Virus record (IMG/VR): IMGVR_UViG_3300043446_001083
Coordinates: 1 to 27,430 of that record
DNA length: 27,430 bases
Direction: 5' to 3' (one strand)
DNA from: a virus
Positions within the stretch are counted from its first letter, which is position 1; each line of letters opens with the position of its first letter. Below the pieces are notes generated by a model. It was given only the letters and a program-made list of their open reading frames with translations. It ran no database searches and was not told the DNA's origin. The translations under genes were made by a program, and so were the position numbers. Below are positions 1 to 7,359 of this stretch, one piece after another.

Positions 1-31
1 GCACCAAGGCAGTGAATCTGTGCACCAGTTT

Positions 32-52
32 GGTGCATGGGGCGCCTTTTTT
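32..52 (+). terminator. Putative intrinsic terminator of an upstream gene
   Basis: GGTGC (32-36) pairs with GCGCC (42-46) with one G-U pair and a 5-nt loop, directly followed by six T (47-52). An alternative hairpin pairs TGCACCA (21-27) with TGGTGCA (31-37). The gene it would terminate lies left of the window. Confidence 0.5.
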
Positions 53-191
53 ATATTGCGATGCAGCAATTTGGGTCCCGTGGCGGGGAGGGGCGGCGGG
101 GGCCCCACCAAGACCAAGCTCACCACCCCCAGCACTTTTCTTCACAAAAACCCGCTTTTGTAAAATTTTTTTTGTAAATTTTATAGAGTAA

Positions 192-208
192 ATTTCACAA
201 TGTGAAAT
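192..208. promoter_or_regulatory. Operator-like perfect dyad, 8-1-8
   Basis: ATTTCACA (192-199), a central A (200), and TGTGAAAT (201-208) form a perfect inverted repeat. The size and symmetry suit a dimeric DNA-binding protein. No cognate regulator is visible in the window, so the function is inference. Confidence 0.4.
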
Positions 209-240
209 GAAATGCGCTAAGTCTTTGATGTTCGACGGGC

Positions 241-258
241 TTGCGGGGGTTGCGGGGG
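241..258. repeat. Tandem direct repeat TTGCGGGGG x2
   Basis: Two perfect 9-bp copies (241-249, 250-258) are followed at once by an AT-only tract (about 261-300). The abrupt G-rich to AT-rich switch is unlike the coding DNA around it. Confidence 0.6.
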
Positions 259-329
259 TTACTTTATTATTTTTATTATTTTTAAAAAATAAAAAATAAA
301 GATAGAGGATAAACTGGAATTAACCCCCG

Positions 330-347
330 AAAGTGCGTAAAGTGCGT
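330..347. repeat. Tandem direct repeat AAAGTGCGT x2
   Basis: Two perfect adjacent 9-bp copies (330-338 and 339-347). Iteron-like repeats near terminase could be a recognition site for a packaging or replication protein, but two copies are weak evidence. Confidence 0.5.
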
Positions 348-384
348 AACTTCTGCGAGCAAAATTGATAGTTAAAAACTATCG

Positions 385-423
385 GGGCTATATTAATCAA
401 TTGTTTGCATTAGTAGGTGTATG
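385..423 (+). promoter_or_regulatory. Promoter-like element copy 1 (leaderless type)
   Basis: GGGCT starts at 385 and the core GCATTAGTA (407-415) starts 22 nt later. After four bases comes TATG (420-423), whose ATG is the start codon of the next gene. A 7-bp hairpin (367-373 with 377-383) sits just upstream. There is no room for a Shine-Dalgarno site between core and ATG. The recurrence of this layout elsewhere in the window is the evidence; the promoter role is inferred. Confidence 0.6.
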
Positions 424-762
424 AACGAATACGTTTACCAGATCCAGGGTGCCTTAGAAGATTCCAATGGGAGACTTCGGGGGATTCGTGTCCTGGTCTG
501 TAACCTCTACTACTTTGACTCGGCCGACGCGCCAGTGGAAATACTGGACAAAGAGACGGCCAAGTATATTGAGTTTCGTTTAAAGGTCTGTGACTACCTC
601 GACATCAACAAATTGCCCGTTGAGGTACAGAACAGGATTCGAGCGCCGTTAGGGCGTTGGCTGGACGATTGGGTCCTAAAGAATTTTTATGGCAATACTA
701 GCAACCGAAAAGATCCTAACCCTGGACTATTGGAAACCGGCAAACAAAATCCAGCCGGGTGA
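421..762 (+). CDS. Unrecognised small phage protein upstream of terminase
   Basis: 113 aa, not recognised. It is soluble-looking with no membrane segment, signal peptide or clear helix-turn-helix. Its place two genes ahead of the large terminase would suit a small terminase subunit, but nothing in the sequence supports that. The start ATG lies five bases after the promoter-like core GCATTAGTA, with no ribosome binding site, so translation may be leaderless. The last 74 bases (about 24 residues, ending in a Pro/Gly/Lys/Asn-rich tail) overlap the next gene in another frame, an unusually long overlap for this compact genome. The functional part may therefore be residues 1-90, rich in acidic and aromatic residues. 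Confidence 0.65.
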   Translation: MNEYVYQIQGALEDSNGRLRGIRVLVCNLYYFDSADAPVEILDKETAKYIEFRLKVCDYLDINKLPVEVQNRIRAPLGRWLDDWVLKNFYGNTSNRKDPNPGLLETGKQNPAG

Positions 763-1681
763 CTACGTGTTTGACCGCAATGGTCAACCAGTCCGCGTAA
801 AATTGGTACAGACGATCCAGGCACAGGCATGCTACGAGGTGCAGCTCAACGATTATACGTCCGTGGCCGGCGATGGCCGGCTTAGTTTTTTGGTAGAGAC
901 GCCAAAGTACCGCAAAAGAGTCCACGAGTACAAGGGAAAACGCCAGTTTAGACGTCCACTAGCAATAAAAACACTGGAAGAACTGACCGCCGCGCCCCTA
1001 AAAACAAAACACAAGCGGCTGGCGTACTCGATACCCACCGCCAGGCCCCTGGAATTACCACACCAGGACCTGCCAGTCCCGCCGTTTTTGTTTGGTTTTT
1101 GGTTTTTTAATCAAAATAGGGACAGACAGTACACGTTTATACCCAATTACACCCAATTAATCGAGCAAAAATTCAAAGATCACGGCTACAAAATAGAACT
1201 TGGTAGTAAAACATACAACGGGCAGCACATGTTCTCTGTGTACCCAACGATTGAGTCACAGCTTGCGCCAAATATCCCGGTAAAAATACCGGCAAACTAC
1301 ATCTTATCGAGCAAAGAGCAGCGGCTAGAGCTGCTGCGTGGGATTTTGTGTGCAAAGTCAAGGCAGTATTCCAAATCGCGGGACACATTTCGCATTACGA
1401 CACAGAATTTTAGTACGATTCAACAGATTCAGTACATCGTCGAGTCATTAGGGCACCGGACCAAGGTGCATTATGACGAAACCAAGAAGTATTACACCAT
1501 ATTTTTTAGATCGCGCCTTAATTTGTTAGAAAACCAAGTCTCGCCGCCTGTAAAGGTGCACCTTGGCAGACGATACATCAAACAGATTGAGCCGCTGCCA
1601 CCGCAGCAGTGTATTCACATTGAGACGGATGGCCCCGACAACAGCTATCTCGTAGGAGAGGGTTTTATTTCATGCCGTTAA
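689..1681 (+). CDS. Free-standing Hint/intein-like protein, apparently inactive
   Basis: 330 aa resembling an intein from end to end but standing alone. Residues 9-36 (ILTLDYWKPANKIQPGDYVF, then NGQPV) match the N-terminal Hint block. The start Met and Ala2 lie where catalytic Cys1 would be. Block-B His appears to be Arg64. Residues 129-170 (PPFLFGFWFF) and 211-260 (RLELLRGILCAKS) look like the two LAGLIDADG-type endonuclease blocks with their acidic residues missing. The C-terminus CIHIE, then NSYLVGEGFISCR and stop, matches the last splicing block, with His-Asn replaced by Cys-Arg and no extein following. Splicing and cleavage activity therefore look lost while the reading frame stays open, which suggests domestication. 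Its end overlaps terL by 10 bases. The assignment rests on motif recognition; a structural prediction would settle it. Confidence 0.75.
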   Translation: MAILATEKILTLDYWKPANKIQPGDYVFDRNGQPVRVKLVQTIQAQACYEVQLNDYTSVAGDGRLSFLVETPKYRKRVHEYKGKRQFRRPLAIKTLEELTAAPLKTKHKRLAYSIPTARPLELPHQDLPVPPFLFGFWFFNQNRDRQYTFIPNYTQLIEQKFKDHGYKIELGSKTYNGQHMFSVYPTIESQLAPNIPVKIPANYILSSKEQRLELLRGILCAKSRQYSKSRDTFRITTQNFSTIQQIQYIVESLGHRTKVHYDETKKYYTIFFRSRLNLLENQVSPPVKVHLGRRYIKQIEPLPPQQCIHIETDGPDNSYLVGEGFISCR

Positions 1682-3117
1682 CACCAAAACAAGAGCTAAC
1701 TTTAAAAAAGTTTGCAAACGATAACAAACACTGGCCTAAGGAACAGTTAGAAGCAGCCATCTGGCAGGTACGCTGGCATCTACAGGCACTACCACACCAA
1801 CGTGAACCGGAAGATGGAGAGTATGATACGTTTCTTATGCTGGCTGGCCGAGGATCGGGGAAGACGCACACGGCTAGTCATTGGATTGGCATTCGTGCTT
1901 GGGTTTATGACAACACTCGCTGGCTCGTCACCGCTCCCACCTCAAACGATATCCGTGCAACTTGTTTTGAGGGAGACTCCGGACTTCTTAATATCATTCC
2001 CCCGGCACTCATCCGCGATTACAACAAGTCCCTCTTTGAGATTACCCTTATCAACGGGTCTCTCATCCAGGGGATTCCCGCTTCTGAACCAGAACGCTAC
2101 CGCGGTAAGCAATACCATGGGGCTTGGTTCGATGAGCTGTGTGCGTTTGATTACATCGACGAGGCCTACGATGGAGTACAGTTTACGCTCCGTCTACGGG
2201 ACCCACGGATTCCTCGCGTGCAACAGATTATTACCACCACCCCCAAACCAAAAGAATTAATTGTAGACTTAAACGAGGGTAAGATTGGTGGGGACGTGTA
2301 CGTATCTAACGCCTCGTCGTATGACAACCGGGCCAACCTCTCAGAGACATTCTTCAAACAGCTTGAGACGTACGACGGCACCGACATGGGTCGTCAGGAG
2401 ATCTATGGTGAGATCCTCGACCCCGAGCAGGCGGGTATCATCAAGCGCAAACAGTTTAGGATCTGGCCAGCGAATAAACCAACGCCGACCCTGGAGTACG
2501 TGATCGCCTCGTACGATCCAGCCACCAGCGAGAAGACAATGAACGACCCCACCGCGTGTACGGTCTGGGGCGTGTTTGAAAACCAAGACTCAGGCACCGC
2601 AGTCATTTTGTTAGACGCCTGGGACGAGCACCTGTCGTACCCAGAGCTGCGCAGAAAAGTGATTAACGACTTTAAGGAGGTCGTCTACGGTGCGGATAAC
2701 GACTTTGGTAAGGGGCGTAAAGCGGACCTGCTATTGATGGAAGACAAATCGGCGGGTATCAGTCTTATACAAGAGCTTCAGGGCGCGGGAGTGCCCGTGC
2801 GCGGATATAACCCCGGCCGTGCCGATAAGGTACAGCGACTTAACATCGTCGCGCCCATCGTGGCCAAGGGTAAGGTCTGGATACCAGAGGAACCACAACG
2901 TAAAGGGGAATATGCAGACTGGGCAAAACGATTTCTGCGTCAAGTATGTTCTTTTCCAGAGGCTGGCGGGCACGATGACTACGTCGACTCGCTCTCCCAG
3001 GCCCTGCGCGTTCTTCGTGATTCTGGATGGATCCAACTCGACCCGCTACCAGCTCGAGATTATAGTTACGCAGATGACGACCTAAGTAAACGATTTGCTA
3101 ACCCTTACGCCCAGTAG
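1672..3117 (+). CDS. terL: Terminase large subunit
   Basis: 481 aa, normal length for a TerL, the ATPase-nuclease motor that cuts concatemeric DNA and pumps it into proheads through the portal. Walker A is GRGSGKT (residues 59-65). Walker B is AWFDE (151-155) with the catalytic Glu155. The coupling segment is IITTTPKP (186-193). The C-terminal RNase H-like nuclease shows ASYDPAT (Asp282), LLMEDKSAG (Glu357/Asp358) and GGHDDYVDS (Asp435, Asp436, Asp439). All key residues are present and the gene is not interrupted by an intein. The start at 1672 lies inside the end of the Hint gene, with AGGAG at 1654-1658 and GAGGG at 1658-1662 as candidate binding sites. The stop codon sits in the loop of a terminator-like hairpin. 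Confidence 0.97.
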   Translation: MPLTPKQELTLKKFANDNKHWPKEQLEAAIWQVRWHLQALPHQREPEDGEYDTFLMLAGRGSGKTHTASHWIGIRAWVYDNTRWLVTAPTSNDIRATCFEGDSGLLNIIPPALIRDYNKSLFEITLINGSLIQGIPASEPERYRGKQYHGAWFDELCAFDYIDEAYDGVQFTLRLRDPRIPRVQQIITTTPKPKELIVDLNEGKIGGDVYVSNASSYDNRANLSETFFKQLETYDGTDMGRQEIYGEILDPEQAGIIKRKQFRIWPANKPTPTLEYVIASYDPATSEKTMNDPTACTVWGVFENQDSGTAVILLDAWDEHLSYPELRRKVINDFKEVVYGADNDFGKGRKADLLLMEDKSAGISLIQELQGAGVPVRGYNPGRADKVQRLNIVAPIVAKGKVWIPEEPQRKGEYADWAKRFLRQVCSFPEAGGHDDYVDSLSQALRVLRDSGWIQLDPLPARDYSYADDDLSKRFANPYAQ

Positions 3118-3129
3118 GGCGGATCTTTT
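3108..3129 (+). terminator. Hairpin with T-rich tail at the end of terL
   Basis: CGCCC (3108-3112) pairs with GGGCG (3117-3121) around the loop AGTA. The terL stop codon TAG (3115-3117) lies in the loop and right arm, and GATCTTTTA follows. The stem is short, so strength is uncertain. Its right arm is also the GGGCG block of the promoter-like element that follows. Confidence 0.5.
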
Positions 3130-3155
3130 AGTATTTGTGCATTAGTATAAATAGG
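3117..3155 (+). promoter_or_regulatory. Promoter-like element copy 2
   Basis: GGGCG at 3117-3121, core GCATTAGTA at 3139-3147 (22 nt start to start), four bases, then TAGG at 3152-3155. Unlike copy 1 it does not run into a start codon: the next ATG is at 3175, leaving a short leader. TATAAA at 3146-3151 could alternatively act as a bacterial -10 box. Confidence 0.6.
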
Positions 3156-3174
3156 AATAACCACCCCCTTCAAC

Positions 3175-3678
3175 ATGGACATCCTTAAAACCCCCCAACA
3201 AAAACTATTGGAAGAGGCAGGCATGACACCGGCCTCACCCGGTCTGCTAAAGACACCCCAGCAGCTTTTGTTGGAGGAGTCTGGCGTAACACGCAAGTTT
3301 GCTGGTGGTGGCAGCACGACAATGAGCGTGCAGGATATGTTGGCCGCACTAATCGCTGCAGGGTACCAACCACAGCGGATGAATACCGGCGGCCAGCCAA
3401 AAAGTTTTGCGAAGAAAATGATTGTGCCGGGGCTTCTTACTGGAATGTTAGCCCCTGATATTGTACAGGCGGCGCAAGATGCAAAACAAGGAAAATACGG
3501 AGAGGCCGCTGGAACGGCCGGATTAATTGCTAGTGGATTTTTACCTGGACCGCTACAGGCGTTGCTTTTTGGTTTGATGCCGTCCGAGCTGGGTAGGGGG
3601 ACACTAGACGAGTATTACGAAGAGCGCGTACCTGGTAGTGTACTACCCATGCGTTTAAAACCACAAGACATGAGATAA
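3175..3678 (+). CDS. Repeat-bearing small protein between terL and portal
   Basis: 167 aa, family not recognised. Residues 3-47 contain an imperfect tandem repeat: LKTPQQKLLEEAG (4-16) and LKTPQQLLLEESG (25-37), the second followed by RKFAGGGS (40-47). That last motif recurs in the Lys/Gly-Gly protein at 23240. Residues 85-135 are Gly/Ala-rich and moderately hydrophobic (IVPGLLTGMLAPDIVQAAQ; AAGTAGLIASGFLPG), possibly a membrane-active or membrane-associated helix pair. No good Shine-Dalgarno site precedes the ATG; AGGA at 3153-3156 is too far. The stop overlaps the portal ATG (TAATG), implying coupled translation. It could be an ejected internal virion protein, but that is a guess from position only. 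Confidence 0.8.
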   Translation: MDILKTPQQKLLEEAGMTPASPGLLKTPQQLLLEESGVTRKFAGGGSTTMSVQDMLAALIAAGYQPQRMNTGGQPKSFAKKMIVPGLLTGMLAPDIVQAAQDAKQGKYGEAAGTAGLIASGFLPGPLQALLFGLMPSELGRGTLDEYYEERVPGSVLPMRLKPQDMR

Positions 3679-6425
3679 TGGCAAATCCAATACTACCCAT
3701 TCAAACCGGCGCTAACCTTCCTGGTTTAGAGAACGAGCAAAATATTGAAGAGGCGGCCGCGCAAGATGCGGAGATGGACTACTACGAAGAGGCCCTTGGT
3801 TTAGAGCCAGGTGACGTAGAAGAGGAAGTCATTGAGCTAGAAGATGGCTCGGTAGTTATCAACTACCAAGAAAAACAGAGCCCACGTAAGAACCCCGAGT
3901 TCTATGCCAACTTGGCAGAAGAAATGGACGAGGGTGTGCTAGATATGTTAGCACAAGAATACTTAGACTTTATTGATGTCGATAAAGAATCAAGAAAACA
4001 ACGAGACAAACAGTATGAAGAAGGACTGCGTAGAACTGGGCTTGGAAAAGATGCACCGGGAGGGGCGACGTTTGACGGGGCCTCTAAAGTTGTGCACCCG
4101 GTTATGGCGGAGGCTTGTGTCGATTTCGCAGCGTCTGCTTCTAAAGAGCTATTGCCTTCTGACGGACTTGTTAAGTCGAACATCAAAGGCGAAGCAGACC
4201 GATTAAAAGAAGAGACAGCGGATCGTAAGGTTAACTTCCTTAACTGGCAGCTCACCGAGCAAGTAGCAGAATACCGCGACGAGATGGAGCAACTGCTTAC
4301 TCAGTTACCATTGGGTGGTTCGCAATTCTTAAAATGGCGCTGGGATGACGAGCAGCGTAGACCTACCTGCGAGTGGGTCGCGATTGATAACATCTTGCTG
4401 CCATACGCATCGACTAACTTCTACACAGCGCAGCGTGTCACTGAAGTACAAGACATTACCGAAGACACATTCTTGCAGCGTGTTGAGGCCGGTATCTACC
4501 GCGACATTGACAGCGCGTACTCTTCAGACGCACCACTAAACGATCAGACACAATCTGAAAAAGCCAACAACAAAATCGAAGGCAAAGACATGCCGTCGAA
4601 AAACATTGACGGATTGCGTCGTGTTTATGAGATCACATGTTTTATACGCTTAGATGACGATGACCAAACTGGTGGTCAGCGCGCCCCTTACATTTTGATG
4701 ATCGATGAGTCGAGCAGCAAAGTATTGGGGCTGTATCGCAACTGGGAGGCAAACGATGAGAAACTGGAGAAGCTCGACTGGTATGTCGAGTTCAAGTTTA
4801 TTCCTTGGCGTGGCGCTTATGCTATTGGCCTTCCCCATCTTATTGGTGGTCTTAGCGCTGCTCTCACTGGTGCTCTACGCGCTCTCTTGGATGCGGCGCA
4901 TATTAATAATTCTCAGACGCTACTTAAACTCAAGGGTGGCCGAATTGGTGGACAAAGCGATCGCATCGAGCCTACGCAAGTTGTAGAGATCGAAGGAGCA
5001 CCTGGCGTTGATGATGTTCGCAAAATTGCGATGCCGATGCCGTTTAATCAGCCGTCATCAGTCCTATACAATCTGCTTGGATGGTTGACAACCGCAGCAA
5101 AAGGTGTTGTAACGACCGCGGAAGAAAAGATTGGCGAGGCAAACAACAACATGCCGGTTGGTACGGCCCAGGCTCTAATCGAACAAGGCGCCAAAGTATT
5201 CTCCAGCATTCACGCACGTCTACATCGCAGCCAGGCTAAATCACTGGCGATTATCTCGCGTATTAATCACTGGTATTTGTCGGACATGGACAACCAGTCT
5301 GGTGAGGCAATTGAAGTTCGTGACTTCTCATACAACAACGACGTACGCCCAGTATCAGACCCCAATATTTTTTCTGAGACACAACGTTTGGCTCAGAACC
5401 AGGCGCTACTACAAATGGCTGCCTCAGCACCCCCTGGAATGTTTGACATCCGCGCGGTGTATCGTCGTGTATTAAACCAATTAAAAGTGCCCTCGGTAGA
5501 TGAGATACTACCAAACCCGTTAGGTGCAAAAGAATCCAATCCTGCGTTAGAAAACGTCGCCATGACTATGGGACGTCCTGCCGCAGCATACCCAGACCAA
5601 GACCACATCAGTCATATCAAGATCCATTTAGAGTATGCGATGAACCCTGCGTATGGTGGCAATCCAGTGATTGGACCAACATTTGCACCAAACGCTTTAG
5701 AGCACATCAAGCAGCACTTAACGCTGCACTATCTGCAGTCCATGCGCGCGTATGTGGCGCAGGCTTCGGGCGGTAAAGATGCACTAGAGCTGCACCAAGA
5801 GAAACCACTTGATTTAGAGGCACAACAGGCGCTTGCGTTAGCATCACAGATGGTTGGCCAAGATGCACAGATGACGCTGCAGCCATATGTACAACAAATT
5901 CAGGCACTGGCACAAAAAGTGGCGCAGGCGCAGCAGGCGCAGATGGAAAAAATGTCAGCAGCCGATCCGACCGCTCAGGTACTGCTCAAGACTCAGTTGG
6001 CAGAAACACAGCGCAAACAACAAGAGGCTGAGATGCGCATGCAGATGGACCAGGCTAAATCCCAGCAAGATTATGAGCTCAAGATTGCCGAGTTACAGCG
6101 CAAAGTATTAGAACTGCAGAGTAAATACCAAGTCCAAACTGAACTGGACAACCAGAAAAATTCGACCAATATCGCGATTAACAGTATGAATAACTCGTCA
6201 CGCGAGCGCGTGGCGGCAATGCAGGCACATGCAGGTCTGACACAACAGGAAATGGCACTGGCACAAGAGCAGGCGATGTTGGGTATCCAGGCAGTCAACG
6301 AGGCCGAGCGTGATATTCGCCAGCATGGTATTGAGATAGAAAAACAGCACTTTTTAAACGAGGCTGACGTAGCAAAACAGGCAGTACAGGCAGCATTACA
6401 ACCAAACCCCACCACAGGAGTATAA
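3678..6425 (+). CDS. Portal protein
   Basis: 915 aa, large for a portal. The dodecameric portal forms the vertex through which DNA enters and leaves and to which terminase and neck attach. Residues 1-90 are very acidic. About 90-680 form the conserved core, including the TGLGKDAPGGATFDGASK region and the long helical region near GEANNNMPVGTAQALIEQGAKV, typical of P22-like large portals. From about residue 700 to 905 the chain is Gln/Ala-rich coiled coil (many AQAQQAQ and QRKQQEAEMRMQ segments), fitting a long internal barrel in the capsid as in P22-type portals. The ATG overlaps the preceding stop. It is the first large protein after terL and lies upstream of scaffold and coat, the classical head-gene order. 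Confidence 0.92.
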   Translation: MANPILPIQTGANLPGLENEQNIEEAAAQDAEMDYYEEALGLEPGDVEEEVIELEDGSVVINYQEKQSPRKNPEFYANLAEEMDEGVLDMLAQEYLDFIDVDKESRKQRDKQYEEGLRRTGLGKDAPGGATFDGASKVVHPVMAEACVDFAASASKELLPSDGLVKSNIKGEADRLKEETADRKVNFLNWQLTEQVAEYRDEMEQLLTQLPLGGSQFLKWRWDDEQRRPTCEWVAIDNILLPYASTNFYTAQRVTEVQDITEDTFLQRVEAGIYRDIDSAYSSDAPLNDQTQSEKANNKIEGKDMPSKNIDGLRRVYEITCFIRLDDDDQTGGQRAPYILMIDESSSKVLGLYRNWEANDEKLEKLDWYVEFKFIPWRGAYAIGLPHLIGGLSAALTGALRALLDAAHINNSQTLLKLKGGRIGGQSDRIEPTQVVEIEGAPGVDDVRKIAMPMPFNQPSSVLYNLLGWLTTAAKGVVTTAEEKIGEANNNMPVGTAQALIEQGAKVFSSIHARLHRSQAKSLAIISRINHWYLSDMDNQSGEAIEVRDFSYNNDVRPVSDPNIFSETQRLAQNQALLQMAASAPPGMFDIRAVYRRVLNQLKVPSVDEILPNPLGAKESNPALENVAMTMGRPAAAYPDQDHISHIKIHLEYAMNPAYGGNPVIGPTFAPNALEHIKQHLTLHYLQSMRAYVAQASGGKDALELHQEKPLDLEAQQALALASQMVGQDAQMTLQPYVQQIQALAQKVAQAQQAQMEKMSAADPTAQVLLKTQLAETQRKQQEAEMRMQMDQAKSQQDYELKIAELQRKVLELQSKYQVQTELDNQKNSTNIAINSMNNSSRERVAAMQAHAGLTQQEMALAQEQAMLGIQAVNEAERDIRQHGIEIEKQHFLNEADVAKQAVQAALQPNPTTGV

Positions 6426-6426
6426 C

Positions 6427-6645
6427 ATGGCCGAAAATTTAAAAGGCTTTCGTCAAATTTACCAGGAGACTGGCCACTTATCTAGCGGCGGCGGCCCTGG
6501 CGACAAAAACATCGACGCCGGCTCTTCCGGCAGCCACCGCGATAACAACTGGAAAAAAGGCGCAGCCCAGGGCAGATTAAAAAATGCCAAGGCAATTGGC
6601 CCAGGTAAAAACCTCAAGGATATCGAAGGCGGCAATTTTTATTAA
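6427..6645 (+). CDS. Small disordered Gly/Asn/Lys-rich protein
   Basis: 72 aa, not recognised. It starts one base after the portal stop codon with AGGAG (6416-6420) well placed, so it is probably a real, co-translated gene. Composition is Gly, Ser, Asn, Asp and Lys-rich with few hydrophobics (SSGGGPGDKN; GSSGSHRDNNWKKGAAQGR), so it is likely disordered. There is no Cys, membrane span or known motif. Position suggests a minor virion component or an assembly factor of the portal. A gap with a promoter-like element follows, so it ends the terL-portal cluster. Confidence 0.75.
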   Translation: MAENLKGFRQIYQETGHLSSGGGPGDKNIDAGSSGSHRDNNWKKGAAQGRLKNAKAIGPGKNLKDIEGGNFY

Positions 6646-6650
6646 TTTTA

Positions 6651-6689
6651 GGGCGGATTTCTTTGTAACCTTGCATTAGTGAGATTATG
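6651..6689 (+). promoter_or_regulatory. Promoter-like element copy 3 (leaderless type)
   Basis: GGGCG at 6651-6655 inside TAGGGCGGATTT, core GCATTAGTG at 6673-6681, four bases, then TATG at 6686-6689, whose ATG begins the next gene. The TAGGGCGG block sits at the same distance from the core as in copies 2 and 5, but here no left hairpin arm is seen. The conserved block is therefore not just part of a terminator stem. Confidence 0.6.
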
Positions 6690-6881
6690 AAGGATTTTAT
6701 TTCTGAAATTATCGGTCGTGTAAAGACTGAGCAAAAATCACTAGCGGAATCCGTTACCGCAGGAACTAACGTAAACTCGTTTGAAGATTACCAGCGATTG
6801 GTAGGCCGATACGAGGGTTTTAAGATTACGTTGGATATTATTAATGAGATTTTAACGGAAGACGAAGAAGACGAGTCGTAA
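6687..6881 (+). CDS. Small acidic helical protein ahead of the head genes
   Basis: 64 aa, predicted mostly helical, ending in an acidic tail (LTEDEEDES). It resembles small conserved proteins often found between portal and scaffold in phages of this type, whose role is unknown. No Shine-Dalgarno site is present: the ATG abuts the promoter-like core, so the message may be leaderless. The next gene follows after 22 bases with a strong AAGGAG. It is probably the first gene of the head-morphogenesis transcript. Confidence 0.75.
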   Translation: MKDFISEIIGRVKTEQKSLAESVTAGTNVNSFEDYQRLVGRYEGFKITLDIINEILTEDEEDES

Positions 6882-6903
6882 GATTCAAGAAAGGAGATGC
6901 CGG

Positions 6904-7344
6904 ATGGCATTTGATGTATCACAAAAAGAAGACCCAGATCTACGCTCAGAGGAAGAGTGTTTTCCAGACGTTGATCCAGGTATTGAAGTAGCCGGAGACC
7001 GTGTTTTAGTGCAACTACGACGCGAGAAGGCTAAAAGTAAGGGCGGAATCATTTTAGTTGATGAGACCCGACAGACGTTACGTTTCAACGAGACCGTAGC
7101 TAAAGTACGCCAGATTGGCCCTCTAGCATATAAATCGCCGGATACCTTAGAGCCTTGGATTGAAGGCCCCTGGTGTAAAGTTGGCGATTTGGTTAGAACA
7201 ATCAAGTACGGTGGTGACCGTTTTGTTGTAAATCCTGATGATGATGGAGCACCGATTGTGTTTATCACCATCCAGGCACGTGAAATCATTTCTCGCATCA
7301 AGTCGTTTGAGTATGCGCAGAAGATGAAGGCGTTTGTAGATTAA
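6904..7344 (+). CDS. GroES-like co-chaperonin
   Basis: 146 aa, longer than bacterial GroES (about 97 aa). Residues about 26-133 match the Cpn10 beta-barrel: GIEVAGDRVLVQL at the start, KSKGGIILVDET as the mobile-loop region that docks on GroEL, KVGDLVRTIKYGGDRFVV, and a hydrophobic end IVFITIQAREIISRI. An acidic 25-residue N-terminal extension and a C-terminal tail flank it. Like T4 gp31, it probably adapts host GroEL to fold the large coat protein encoded three genes downstream. The start at 6904 is chosen from AAAGGAG (6890-6896); the ATG at 6897 is out of frame. Recognition is good, though identity with host GroES is low by eye. Confidence 0.88.
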   Translation: MAFDVSQKEDPDLRSEEECFPDVDPGIEVAGDRVLVQLRREKAKSKGGIILVDETRQTLRFNETVAKVRQIGPLAYKSPDTLEPWIEGPWCKVGDLVRTIKYGGDRFVVNPDDDGAPIVFITIQAREIISRIKSFEYAQKMKAFVD

Positions 7345-7359
7345 TTTTGAAAGAAAATT

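Larger units (their letters stand above)
1..420. other. Gene-free control region upstream of the terminase cluster
   Basis: No convincing coding frame is seen. From left to right the stretch holds a terminator-like hairpin (32-52), a G-rich tract (73-106), T-rich/A-rich sequence (about 150-195), an 8-1-8 dyad (192-208), a tandem TTGCGGGGG repeat (241-258), a long T-rich then A-rich tract (259-300), a tandem AAAGTGCGT repeat (330-347), a 7-bp hairpin (367-383) and a promoter-like element running into the ATG at 421. Density of repeats directly upstream of terminase is typical of packaging-site or replication/control regions in phages, but no specific function is proven. Confidence 0.7.

Noticed and set aside
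404-415. Sigma-54 promoter reading of TTTGCATTAG
   Set aside because: TTGCA resembles the -12 box, but the GG required 10 bp before GC is missing in the copies compared.
673-700. Possible programmed frameshift joining the 421 and 689 genes
   Set aside because: The T-run GAATTTTTATG has no classical slippery heptamer for a +1 shift, and the Hint protein has its own ATG exactly at the expected Hint start.
1672-3117. Intein-split terminase
   Set aside because: TerL has complete ATPase and nuclease motifs in one frame; the intein-like protein is upstream and separate.
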